This document shows positions 9,961 to 16,604 of a stretch of DNA of 35,815 bases, piece by piece. The notes under the pieces were generated by a model. The model made no database searches, had not been told where the DNA came from, and saw only the letters and a list, made by a program, of their open reading frames with translations. The stretch is from the NCBI GenBank assembly GCA_945883115.1, contig CAMCXA010000022.1, positions 1 to 35,815 on the forward strand. The letters run 5' to 3'. The stretch comes from Alsobacter soli. Its GTDB lineage: Bacteria; Pseudomonadota; Alphaproteobacteria; Rhizobiales; Beijerinckiaceae. Each line of letters begins with the position of its first letter. Within the stretch, counting starts at the first letter, position 1. The position numbers were made by a program, and so were the translations under genes.

Positions 9961-10930
9961 AGGTCTCCTTGATCGCTTCCTGATCGGCGTACTAAAGCGC
10001 TTCTTTGATTTGCGCGGTGTTTTCCGCTCGAAAAAAAGGCAACAGGCCTTGATCCCTCATGCTTCCGCATCGGGCGGTTCACTCGCGGCCGTGATTGCGA
10101 TTATGGCTTTTCTTGCAAGTCTGACGGCAAGCGTCGCCCTGCGTGTTTCAAATGCATCCGAGGGTTGGCAATCATCAGTGTCGCACGAAATCACCATTCA
10201 GATCAGGCCAACACTCGGAACCCCGATTGATCCGGAAATGAAAAAAGCAGCTATTATTCTCAGCGAAACACCCGGCCTGAAGAACACCTATGTCTACTCG
10301 AAGACTGAATCAGAAAAGCTTCTGGAACCTTGGCTAGGAAACGGCCTCGATTTTGATCAACTACCAGTTCCGCGGATGATCACGGCACAAATTGACAAAA
10401 AATCACCGCCGGATCTAGAGGCATTGCGTGTGGCTCTGAGCGAGAATGTAAAAGGGGCAAGCCTCGATGATCACCGCGCATGGACCCAGCGTCTGTCCGT
10501 TGTTGGCCGCACGCTGGTCTTGGCGACATTGGCCACGCTCGGGCTTGTCATTGCGGCAGCGGGTTTTGCTATCGCCTTTGCAACTCGCGGCGCGATGATC
10601 AGTAATCGCGAAATTATCGAGGTTTTGCATTTTGTGGGTGCCAGCGAAAGCTACATTGCCCGCCAGTTTCAAATTCATTTCCTGTGGATAGGCATTAAAG
10701 GCGGCATCATCGGGGGCATTGCCGCAATCACACTCTTTCTCGCGCTGCACATCGCGGCAAGGCACTGGGCATCCTCGCCAAATGGGGCCGAGATGATCGC
10801 ACTTTTTGGTACGTTCTCACTCAACTTGAATGCGATTATTGCCGTTATGGCAATCGCGCTGCTAATGGCCTTGGTCGCAGCATTCGTATCTCGTGTAACC
10901 GCAAATCGAACCATTCGTGGATTGGACTGA
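9953..10930 (+). CDS. ftsX: Cell division protein FtsX
   Basis: FtsX is the four-helix membrane partner of FtsE. ATG 9953 gives 325 residues and an eight-base overlap with ftsE; the frame extends a little further upstream but without reason to prefer it. A basic cytoplasmic N-terminus (RSKKRQQ) precedes the first helix at about residues 43-63. A large periplasmic loop follows, where FtsX proteins contact amidase activators or hydrolases, then three C-terminal helices. The GASESYIARQF segment resembles the coupling region conserved in FtsX. Confidence 0.93.
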   Translation: MNRGLLDRFLIGVLKRFFDLRGVFRSKKRQQALIPHASASGGSLAAVIAIMAFLASLTASVALRVSNASEGWQSSVSHEITIQIRPTLGTPIDPEMKKAAIILSETPGLKNTYVYSKTESEKLLEPWLGNGLDFDQLPVPRMITAQIDKKSPPDLEALRVALSENVKGASLDDHRAWTQRLSVVGRTLVLATLATLGLVIAAAGFAIAFATRGAMISNREIIEVLHFVGASESYIARQFQIHFLWIGIKGGIIGGIAAITLFLALHIAARHWASSPNGAEMIALFGTFSLNLNAIIAVMAIALLMALVAAFVSRVTANRTIRGLD

Positions 10931-11016
10931 ACCCCTTTCTCCCCACTGGCACTTGCCAGTCATCCCCCGATGAGTCATGCGATAGGATATGGTTCCGTAT
11001 CCCTCATGAGATGATA

Positions 11017-11763
11017 ATGTCTTTACGTTCGCCCCTTTTCATGATCACCTTCTACGTTAGCCTGTTGGTTTGGGTGATAGCAGGTCTTCCCGTCCTTATC
11101 CTGCCACGCATCTGCATGATCTTTTTCGCGCGTTACTGGAGCCTCTATTTCCTTTGGCTGTGTCGCGTCGTGGGCGGTTTGGACGTTGAAATCCGCGGCC
11201 GCGAGAATATCCCCGCGGGGCCGCTACTGGTTGCATCTAAACACCAGTCCGTTTGGGAAACATTCGCGCTCCTGAGTATATTCAGCGATCCTTGCTTTAT
11301 TCTCAAACGCGAACTCACCTTCATCCCGTTTTTCGGTTGGTACTTGTTCAAACTGCGGAATGTTCCGATTGACCGGAAGGCGGGATCACGGGCCCTCGTC
11401 AAAATCATACGTGCTGCCCACAAGGAGATCCGTGTCGGTCGTGGACGCCAAATCCTCTTTTTCCCCGAGGGCACGCGCCGCCCGCCAGGCGCTCCGCCGG
11501 AATACCGCCATGGCATTGCCCAAGTCTATTCGGGGCTCGATGTTCCGTGCCTGCCAATCGGATTGAATGCTGGCCTGTATTGGCCGCGACGCTCCCTGAA
11601 ACTCCGAACAGGCAAGGTCATAGTTGAAATCCTGCCCCCGATCCCTCCAGGGCTTGATCGTGCGGTCTTTTTCGCGCGAATGCAGGACGAAATAGAGCAA
11701 TCCTCGAACCGCCTGCTCTCCGAAGGCCGCGCCGCTCTGGACGAAACAACCCTCTCCCACTGA
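11017..11763 (+). CDS. plsC: 1-acyl-sn-glycerol-3-phosphate acyltransferase family protein
   Basis: This enzyme family adds the second acyl chain to lysophosphatidic acid. The 248-residue protein has an N-terminal membrane segment, the catalytic block KHQSVWE (His76, with Glu81 in the place usually held by Asp) and the substrate motif FPEGTR (149-154). The HX4E form is common in alphaproteobacterial members, so I do not read it as inactivating. ATG 11017 is chosen over ATG 11011 because GAG lies immediately before 11011, too close. It follows ftsX by about 86 bases and its stop is 14 bases from the convergent Trm112 gene. Whether it is the main PlsC or a paralogue cannot be told. Confidence 0.88.
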   Translation: MSLRSPLFMITFYVSLLVWVIAGLPVLILPRICMIFFARYWSLYFLWLCRVVGGLDVEIRGRENIPAGPLLVASKHQSVWETFALLSIFSDPCFILKRELTFIPFFGWYLFKLRNVPIDRKAGSRALVKIIRAAHKEIRVGRGRQILFFPEGTRRPPGAPPEYRHGIAQVYSGLDVPCLPIGLNAGLYWPRRSLKLRTGKVIVEILPPIPPGLDRAVFFARMQDEIEQSSNRLLSEGRAALDETTLSH

Positions 11764-11777
11764 GCTCGCCTCCGGGA

Positions 11778-11990
11778 CTAAACCGGCTCCAGAACTCGCG
11801 CCTCGTCAGGGAGCATAATCGGAATTCCATCGCGGATCGGAAAAGCCAGCCGCGCCTGTCGGCTTATCAATTCCTGCTTTTCTGGATCATACTCAAGGAC
11901 ACCCTTGGTCAGCGGGCAAACCAGAATATCCAGCAGTTTACGGTCAATCCGGTGACCATTTCCCGAAGATATCTCGGCCTCGTCAATCAT
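11778..11990 (-). CDS. Trm112 family protein
   Basis: The 70-residue protein matches the small Trm112 (YcaR, formerly DUF343) family: [18 protein letters not shown] near the N-terminus and [18 protein letters not shown] at the C-terminus. Eukaryotic and archaeal Trm112 activates several methyltransferases; the bacterial partner is not settled. Only one Cys remains, so it probably binds no zinc. It is the last gene of a minus-strand run with the LON-domain and ybbN genes, a conserved alphaproteobacterial trio, and lies nine bases after the LON-domain gene. Confidence 0.92.
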   Translation of the reverse strand: MIDEAEISSGNGHRIDRKLLDILVCPLTKGVLEYDPEKQELISRQARLAFPIRDGIPIMLPDEARVLEPV

Positions 11991-11999
11991 TGGATCGTC

Positions 12000-12665
12000 C
12001 TATTGTAACGGTGCATCAGAGCCGTCATCCCGCCTCGCCAACTCGATCTCGGTGATCGCCACCAACAGGTCAGCCCGGGTCTTCAAATCTTCCGCCTCAA
12101 GCAAAGCCTGCTTCTCGCGCGGCCCGAAAGGCGCCATCATCGAGAGCGCATTGATCAATGCCTCGTTAGGTGCGGCATTGATCCCTTTCCAGTCAATCGA
12201 CAGGTCATTGACCTCGACAAAATCCTTCAGCGTCCGGATCACAGCCGCCCTGTCCACAGCATCCTCCCCCGCCCGCGCCTCGAAATCGGTCATAAACGGT
12301 TCAAATGTCACCCGACATTGCCGGTAAGGTGTCAGCACATCCATTTCTTCGACTATCTTGAACCGCGAAACACCGGTCAATGACACGAGATACCTGTTAT
12401 CCCCCGTCTCAGCGAATTGCGTAATCCGTCCGAGGCAACCAACCCGACATAAATCAGTGCCGTTCTGCCGGACGCCATCATCGAAAATCGGTTGAACCAT
12501 GCCGATGACACGGGAACTTCTGAGCGCATCATCGATCATCGCCAGATAGCGCGGCTCGAAAATATTCAACGGCATTTGGCAACGCGGCAACAGCAATGCC
12601 CCGGGTAACGGAAACACCGGTATCGCCTCAGGTAGATCAGAAGGTCCCCGATAGGTGACGTTCAT
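12000..12665 (-). CDS. LON peptidase substrate-binding domain protein
   Basis: The 221-residue protein is only the N-terminal (substrate-binding) domain of Lon, without AAA or protease domains. Typical segments are AIPVFPLPGALLLPRCQMPLNIFEPRY (here residues about 14-40, with the ILLP-like turn), IGMVQPIF and CRVGCLGRI. Such proteins are widespread and their role is not established; they may handle unfolded polypeptides. It sits between ybbN and the Trm112 gene on the minus strand, starting 39 bases after ybbN, probably as an operon. Confidence 0.9.
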   Translation of the reverse strand: MNVTYRGPSDLPEAIPVFPLPGALLLPRCQMPLNIFEPRYLAMIDDALRSSRVIGMVQPIFDDGVRQNGTDLCRVGCLGRITQFAETGDNRYLVSLTGVSRFKIVEEMDVLTPYRQCRVTFEPFMTDFEARAGEDAVDRAAVIRTLKDFVEVNDLSIDWKGINAAPNEALINALSMMAPFGPREKQALLEAEDLKTRADLLVAITEIELARRDDGSDAPLQ

Positions 12666-12704
12666 GTCAGAAACTCCACTTTCGGTTGCAAATTGGTTGT
12701 GGAA

Positions 12705-13604
12705 CTAACGGAACAACACAGCCGATAGTTTCCTGCGACCCGCCTTCGTATTCTCGTCCATCGCGCCCCAGACGTCGAAAAACATCACCAATTGCTTGCG
12801 CGCGCCATCATCTTGCCACGTCCGATCCCGCTTGATGATATCAATCAGATGGTCCGTTGCCGCCTCCCGCTCGCCTGCCGCGGCAAGCCCAAGCGCCAGA
12901 TCGAACCGCGCCTGATAATCAGCCGGATTGGCCGCAACAAGCGCCTGCAACGCACCAAGATCACCCAGAGAAGCCGCCTGCTCCGCTATATCGAGCGCAT
13001 TTTTCACCGCCAGAATAACCGGGTCGGAATCCTTGCCTTCCGGCACAGCCCCGAGAAACTCTTTCGTAGCCTCGAAATTCCCCTGCTCGAGATTGATCTT
13101 CGCCATGCCGGCAAGTGCAGCGAGATTGCCAGGGTCCTGCACAAGAACAGCTGAGTAAACATCCGCCGCCCCTGCCAAGTCGCCCTCCTCAAGCAACGCC
13201 GCCGCATCAACGATCATGGCATCAATGCCGCTCTCCTCAATCGGGCCGACAAGACGCTCGATAAACCCCGTAATCTGGCTCTCCGGTAGCGCACCGACAA
13301 ATCCGTCGACCGGCTGTCCTTTCTGGAATGCAATCACCGCCGGAATCGACTGGATCCCCAATTGCCCGGCAATCTGCGGATGGTCGTCAATATTCATTTT
13401 GACAAGCGCGACCTTCCCGCCAGCTGCCGCAACAGCTTTCTCGATAATCGGCGTCAATTGCTTGCAAGGGCCGCACCATGGCGCCCAGAAATCAACCAGA
13501 ACAGGCCGCGTCATAGACTCGGCAATCACATCCTGCCTGAACGTTGCGGCCGTCGTATCTCGTGAACCGGAGGCCTCGGCCCCGCCCGAACCATTCAGCG
13601 ACAT
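12705..13604 (-). CDS. ybbN: Thioredoxin-TPR protein, YbbN (CnoX)-like
   Basis: The 299-residue protein fuses an N-terminal thioredoxin fold to a C-terminal tetratricopeptide-like region. The redox motif is WCGPC with Cys44 and Cys47, followed by the cis-Pro loop QSIPAV. The C-terminal half has helical repeats (for example LLEEGDLAGAADVYSAVL). In E. coli this protein is a redox-linked chaperone holdase; E. coli YbbN has a degenerate active site, while this copy has the full CGPC motif and may be a working oxidoreductase. It heads the ybbN, LON-domain and Trm112 run. Confidence 0.92.
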   Translation of the reverse strand: MSLNGSGGAEASGSRDTTAATFRQDVIAESMTRPVLVDFWAPWCGPCKQLTPIIEKAVAAAGGKVALVKMNIDDHPQIAGQLGIQSIPAVIAFQKGQPVDGFVGALPESQITGFIERLVGPIEESGIDAMIVDAAALLEEGDLAGAADVYSAVLVQDPGNLAALAGMAKINLEQGNFEATKEFLGAVPEGKDSDPVILAVKNALDIAEQAASLGDLGALQALVAANPADYQARFDLALGLAAAGEREAATDHLIDIIKRDRTWQDDGARKQLVMFFDVWGAMDENTKAGRRKLSAVLFR

Positions 13605-13730
13605 CTTGATCCTCTCCTTGCCGGTTCAACCCGGCACTGTTTACGCGAACACTCTATCTATACCCTAACAGATAAGGTTGCATGACGGTTCCGACAATCC
13701 CTCTCGGGAAAAGACTCCACCGCCAAAACC

Positions 13731-14246
13731 TTAAACCGCATCCTCGGGCACAGCGCCTACCTGCGCTATCAACGGTTCATGCCCTGTCTCGGCCAGAAAC
13801 CGGATCAGATCGGTACGCTGGATCCCCGTTGTCATCGTATTCACGAGCGGGTGCGCATTGATCCGCTCATGCGCCATTAGCCGCTCGTCCAGCACCACCT
13901 TCACGCGCTTCTCACGATCATTGATCACCGCCAGCGGCGTTACCGATCCCGGCTCGACGCCCAGAACCTCGCCCAATACCTCCGCCGAGCAAAACGTCAC
14001 CCGCCCCTGCCCGCCAATCACCTCATGGATCGTTTTCAGATTAATCTGCGTATTCTCGATTGCGGAAATCAGAAACAACGAGCCCTTCTTGTCCTTGATG
14101 AACAGGTTCTTGATGTGGGCGCCGGGTATTTCCCCGCGCAACCGCTTGGAATCCTCTACCGTGAACATCGGTGGATGCTCGAGCGTATCGGTCTTGATGG
14201 CAAGCGTTGCCAGATAATCAAAAAGCTCGGTAGGGGTCACGCGCAT
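13731..14246 (-). CDS. Prolyl-tRNA editing deacylase family protein (YbaK/ProX-like)
   Basis: The 171-residue protein belongs to the free-standing editing domains related to the INS domain of prolyl-tRNA synthetase. The segments HIKNLFIKDKKGSLFLISA and GSVTPLAVINDREKRVKVVLDE hold the Lys- and GXVTP-like positions of that fold. It most resembles the PrdX/ProXp-ala group, which clears Ala-tRNA(Pro); specificity is inferred, not shown. It lies upstream of ybbN on the same strand, with a 126-base gap. The start ATG at 14244-14246 gives the normal family N-terminus. Confidence 0.9.
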   Translation of the reverse strand: MRVTPTELFDYLATLAIKTDTLEHPPMFTVEDSKRLRGEIPGAHIKNLFIKDKKGSLFLISAIENTQINLKTIHEVIGGQGRVTFCSAEVLGEVLGVEPGSVTPLAVINDREKRVKVVLDERLMAHERINAHPLVNTMTTGIQRTDLIRFLAETGHEPLIAQVGAVPEDAV

Positions 14247-14415
14247 CGGAAAATCTCTTGAAATGTGTTCCGCAGGAGGGACAAACGCAGGTCGGGCACG
14301 TGAAGCGCCCGTTTCTGCATACGCTTCTAGCCTTGCCGCGCGCGTGTCGCAAGCCGACGCTCACCAAATCATGGCCCGCCCGTGACAAAACGCTGAAGCA
14401 CAGGCTCAAAGAGTG

Positions 14416-14444
14416 TTGCATCCCGCCCCGACTTGAGGCATATA
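14416..14444 (+). promoter_or_regulatory. Candidate promoter of tRNA-Gly
   Basis: TTGCAT (14416-14421) and CATATA (14439-14444) are 17 bases apart and would start transcription about 35 bases before the tRNA. Both hexamers fit the vegetative consensus only in part. It is supported mainly by position upstream of an isolated tRNA gene. Confidence 0.4.
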
Positions 14445-14485
14445 ACCCGCACGGACGACGTCATCGTCGTTTGACGGAAACGGAT

Positions 14486-14560
14486 GCGGGTGTAGCTCAG
14501 GGGTAGAGCACAACCTTGCCAAGGTTGGGGTCGAGGGTTCAAATCCCTTCGCCCGCTCCA
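14486..14560 (+). tRNA. tRNA-Gly (GCC anticodon)
   Basis: The 75-base gene folds fully. The acceptor stem GCGGGTG pairs with CGCCCGC, the D arm is GCTC/GAGC, and the anticodon stem CAACC/GGTTG closes a loop with GCC at 14518-14520. The T arm is GAGGG-TTCAAAT-CCCTT. The discriminator T and an encoded CCA end at 14560. It is a single gene with its own terminator downstream. Confidence 0.98.
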
Positions 14561-14590
14561 ATTCCCTCAAATATTTAATCCAAAAATCAC

Positions 14591-14617
14591 AAGCCCTTCG
14601 GGGCTTTTGTGTTTTTT
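14591..14617 (+). terminator. Intrinsic terminator after tRNA-Gly
   Basis: AAGCCC and GGGCTT pair around a TTCG tetraloop (14591-14606). A T-rich tract with a run of six T's follows. This is a classical Rho-independent terminator 30 bases after the tRNA. Confidence 0.92.
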
Positions 14618-14662
14618 AAATCCCGTGTTATTTTCAAACGCTCGAGCGCGCCGGATCTATAG

Positions 14663-14896
14663 GGGGTCGCGCGGCTTGATGAATCGCATGCCGTCGCAGA
14701 AAGCGGCCAAACCGAAAGGCTGATCGCCTTGAAAAAACCAACCCGGATTGATCTCGAATCCGCCCTGCGCGCAGCCGCCGCTGGCAAGAGCCCTGTGCCC
14801 GCAAAGCGCCCCGCAGTGCCGCGTGACGAAGGCGTCACCCTCGAAAAACTCGCAATGGCCTTCAGCAAAGCCAAAACAAAAAAACCTCTCCAATAA
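14663..14896 (+). pseudogene. Coding-like frame of unknown identity, possible small gene or remnant
   Basis: After an in-frame TAG at 14660-14662, the + frame stays open for 77 codons to TAA 14894-14896. It reads like real protein: TERLIALKKPTRIDLESALR, then an Ala-rich stretch, then GVTLEKLAMAFSKAKTKKPLQ at the end. There is no ATG at the beginning. TTG 14729, with AAAGG about eight bases upstream, would give a basic 55-residue protein. Either this is a small gene with a TTG start or the 3' end of a decayed gene. I do not recognise the family. Confidence 0.3.
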
Positions 14897-15021
14897 CATG
14901 ATCGCCTGCCGCCAATAGCTTGAAATCCGCTGTTTCATATATAACTGAGGCTTGATCGGACCGGGCCCCTCTGGTGTGCCGCACATTCATGCGTCATGCG
15001 ATGTCGGACCGCATCAGTTAC

Positions 15022-15088
15022 GTCGCAGTGCGACCGGCTGAGCCGATTCCCACCGTTCTCCTGCGACACATTTTGGACCTGAGAACGG
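15022..15088. promoter_or_regulatory. Two inverted repeats upstream of the zinc-ribbon gene
   Basis: GTCGCA-G-TGCGAC at 15022-15034 is a perfect palindrome with a one-base centre, and a half-site TGCGAC recurs at 15062. CCGTTCTC (15053-15060) pairs perfectly with GAGAACGG (15081-15088), whose end runs into the ribosome binding site GGAGAAC before ATG 15099. The first looks like a protein-binding site. The second could hide the ribosome binding site in the mRNA. Confidence 0.4.
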
Positions 15089-15098
15089 AGAACTGATC

Positions 15099-15410
15099 AT
15101 GCCCCATCCCCACAAATCCATGTCGTGCCCGGTTTGCGACGTTGCCCTCACCATGAGTGAGAGGCAAGGCATCGAAATCGATTATTGCCCGCAATGCCGA
15201 GGAATCTGGCTGGACCGCGGCGAACTCGACAAAATCATCGAGCGCAGCACCAAGGAAATGGCGCCGCAACACCCACCGCAACATCACGCCGCCCCCGCAG
15301 CGCCCTCCTATGCCCCGCCGTCCTACCCGCAGCAGAACTATGGGCAACCAAATTACAGCAGCAAGAGCCATAAGCGGCCTAAATCATTTCTGGAAGAGCT
15401 GTTCGATTAA
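15099..15410 (+). CDS. TFIIB-type zinc-ribbon protein
   Basis: The 103-residue protein has an N-terminal zinc ribbon with MSCPVCDVAL and DYCPQCRGIWLDRGEL (four Cys in two CXXC pairs), the hallmark of the zf-TFIIB family of small bacterial proteins. A His-, Pro- and Tyr-rich low-complexity linker follows (about residues 56-88), then a basic and acidic tail ending FLEELFD. The function of the family is unknown. Its start is fixed by GGAG nine bases upstream. It is followed by a strong hairpin and the toxin-antitoxin pair. Confidence 0.88.
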   Translation: MPHPHKSMSCPVCDVALTMSERQGIEIDYCPQCRGIWLDRGELDKIIERSTKEMAPQHPPQHHAAPAAPSYAPPSYPQQNYGQPNYSSKSHKRPKSFLEELFD

Positions 15411-15435
15411 ACATCGCGCAACAGGAAACCCGTCA

Positions 15436-15471
15436 CGCGCCGCAAAGGATTCAGGCGACCCTTGCGGCGCG
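15436..15471. terminator. Strong hairpin after the zinc-ribbon gene
   Basis: CGCGCCGCAA (15436-15445) pairs perfectly with TTGCGGCGCG (15462-15471), and GG/CC pairs extend the stem inward. The + strand is followed by C and six A's rather than T's, so it is not a canonical intrinsic terminator. It separates the zinc-ribbon gene from the toxin-antitoxin promoter. Confidence 0.45.
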
Positions 15472-15500
15472 CAAAAAATGTAGTCCGGGCTTGATAATTC

Positions 15501-15531
15501 ATTGCTAGCAATGCTAGCAATGTGTTACACT
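15501..15531 (+). promoter_or_regulatory. Toxin-antitoxin promoter with palindromic operator
   Basis: ATTGCTAGCAAT (15501-15512) is a perfect 12-base palindrome, and GCTAGCAAT is repeated immediately (15513-15521). A promoter can be read as TTGCTA (15502-15507) and TACACT (15526-15531) with 18 bases between, so the operator covers the -35 box and spacer. This is the expected place for autorepression by a ribbon-helix-helix antitoxin. Confidence 0.6.
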
Positions 15532-15559
15532 TTTGTTTTAGACGACTGGAGAATTGAAG

Positions 15560-15817
15560 ATGGGAACCCTAACAATTCGCAATCTGGACGATTCTCTGAA
15601 AGAACGCCTTCGCGTCCGAGCCGCCGTAAACGGCCATTCAATGGAAGAAGAAGCAAGGTTAATTCTCAGACACGCGATCGGTGGCATATCAGGACCGGAG
15701 CTATGGGCGCTCTCACGTCAACTCTTTAAAGATGAAAACGGTATCGAATTAAAACTGCCAGAACGACGGCATGATCGTCCTGTACCCGAGTTTGACGAAA
15801 CTGAGGCCTATGAATGA
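15560..15817 (+). CDS. FitA/VapB-type ribbon-helix-helix antitoxin
   Basis: The 85-residue protein starts MGTLTIRNLDDSLKERLRVRAAVNGHSMEEEARLIL (in two parts: strand TLTIRNL, then two helices), the ribbon-helix-helix pattern of FitA-like antitoxins. The C-terminal part, rich in charged residues, would wrap the toxin. An in-frame TTG at 15554 is rejected in favour of ATG 15560, which has GGAG nine bases upstream. Its stop overlaps the toxin start by four bases (ATGA). It should bind the palindrome upstream and repress the operon. Confidence 0.9.
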   Translation: MGTLTIRNLDDSLKERLRVRAAVNGHSMEEEARLILRHAIGGISGPELWALSRQLFKDENGIELKLPERRHDRPVPEFDETEAYE

Positions 15818-16227
15818 TCGTGCTCGATACGAATGTCATTTCAGAATTGATGAAGCGGCAACCCGACGAGGTTGTGGAAAAGTGGTTCTTCTCTCTGAAT
15901 GAAAAAACACTTTGCACGACCGCTATTACGATTGCAGAAATCGAATATGGGTTACTGCGACTTCCCGATGGAAAACGTCGGAACGATCTTCATGACCGAT
16001 TCACCAACCTTATTGCCACACTTTCAACGCTCGTATTCGATATCAACGCGGCGTCTCACGCTGGTACATTCCGCGCTTTACGCGAAAGACGCGGATTACC
16101 AGCGGAACCGTCTGATATGATGATAGCCGGAATCGTGGCAAACGCTTCGGCAAGCCTCGCAACTCGCAATATACGAGATTTCGACTATCTTCCGATTACA
16201 ATTGTCAACCCTTGGCAAGTGCATTAG
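15814..16227 (+). CDS. PIN-domain toxin (FitB/VapC type)
   Basis: The 137-residue PIN-domain ribonuclease has the acidic residues expected of an active site: Asp5 in VLDTNVISEL, Glu42 in IAEIEYG, Asp101 in PSDMMIAG, and Asp122 or Asp124 in TRNIRDFDYL. FitB and VapC toxins cleave RNA, often tRNA or rRNA; the target of this one is unknown. It overlaps the antitoxin gene by four bases. The set of catalytic residues is complete, so it should be functional. It is convergent with the 95-residue protein gene, 11 bases away. Confidence 0.92.
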   Translation: MIVLDTNVISELMKRQPDEVVEKWFFSLNEKTLCTTAITIAEIEYGLLRLPDGKRRNDLHDRFTNLIATLSTLVFDINAASHAGTFRALRERRGLPAEPSDMMIAGIVANASASLATRNIRDFDYLPITIVNPWQVH

Positions 16228-16238
16228 GCGCCTGCCTC

Positions 16239-16526
16239 TCACCCCAATATGTCCTGAGCAAGCGCCGCATCGTCCTCGCGCGGCAGATAGAATTTTACCT
16301 TGATATCCCGGTTCCAGGTCAGCTCCCAACTATGGTTCTTGATCTGAACACCCTTCGCGGACAAAAGCCGGGCGCAATCGTCGCCCATTTTACGGGCCAC
16401 GAGATCGGTAAAATCCATACCGGTCGCGTCATAGCCGTTGGCGGCGAGGGCATCGGTTAGCCGTTTGATCTCCCGCGTGAAGACGGGTTCGGGGATGAGA
16501 TGTGTGTAAGGCGTAATCTTGGACAT
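16239..16526 (-). CDS. Hypothetical protein, 95 residues
   Basis: I do not recognise this protein. It begins MSKITPYTHLIPEPVFTREI and ends with a segment containing WNRDIKVKFYLP and an acidic tail, with no signal peptide, membrane segment or metal-binding cluster. The mix of alternating charged and hydrophobic residues is that of a small folded cytoplasmic protein. GGAAAG lies six bases before the ATG at 16524-16526, which supports translation. It follows the helicase gene on the minus strand after 78 bases and could share its transcript. Confidence 0.68.
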   Translation of the reverse strand: MSKITPYTHLIPEPVFTREIKRLTDALAANGYDATGMDFTDLVARKMGDDCARLLSAKGVQIKNHSWELTWNRDIKVKFYLPREDDAALAQDILG

Positions 16527-16604
16527 TATAACTTTCCGCTGGAGCTACTGCGTTTCGGCATCCCATCATGCCGATAAAACCGGATCAATCTTTTACCGAA
16601 CGTG

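Larger units (their letters stand above)
14561..15098. other. 538-base stretch between tRNA-Gly and the zinc-ribbon gene
   Basis: The stretch holds the tRNA terminator, a coding-like frame of unknown identity (14663-14896) and two inverted repeats before the zinc-ribbon gene. I see no tRNA fragment, integrase or insertion-sequence end that would mark it as an integrated element. Confidence 0.6.

Noticed and set aside
11017-11763. Inactive acyltransferase because of Glu in place of Asp in the HX4D motif
   Set aside because: The HX4E form occurs in many members of this alphaproteobacterial group and FPEGTR is intact.
14218-14421. Minus-strand frame with a CPTCVCPSC motif before tRNA-Gly
   Set aside because: It overlaps the start of the deacylase gene and the rest of the peptide is not protein-like; the Cys pattern is probably chance.
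14486-16530. Integrated element at tRNA-Gly
   Set aside because: I found no integrase and no repeat of the tRNA 3' end downstream, so the accessory patch cannot be called an island on this evidence.
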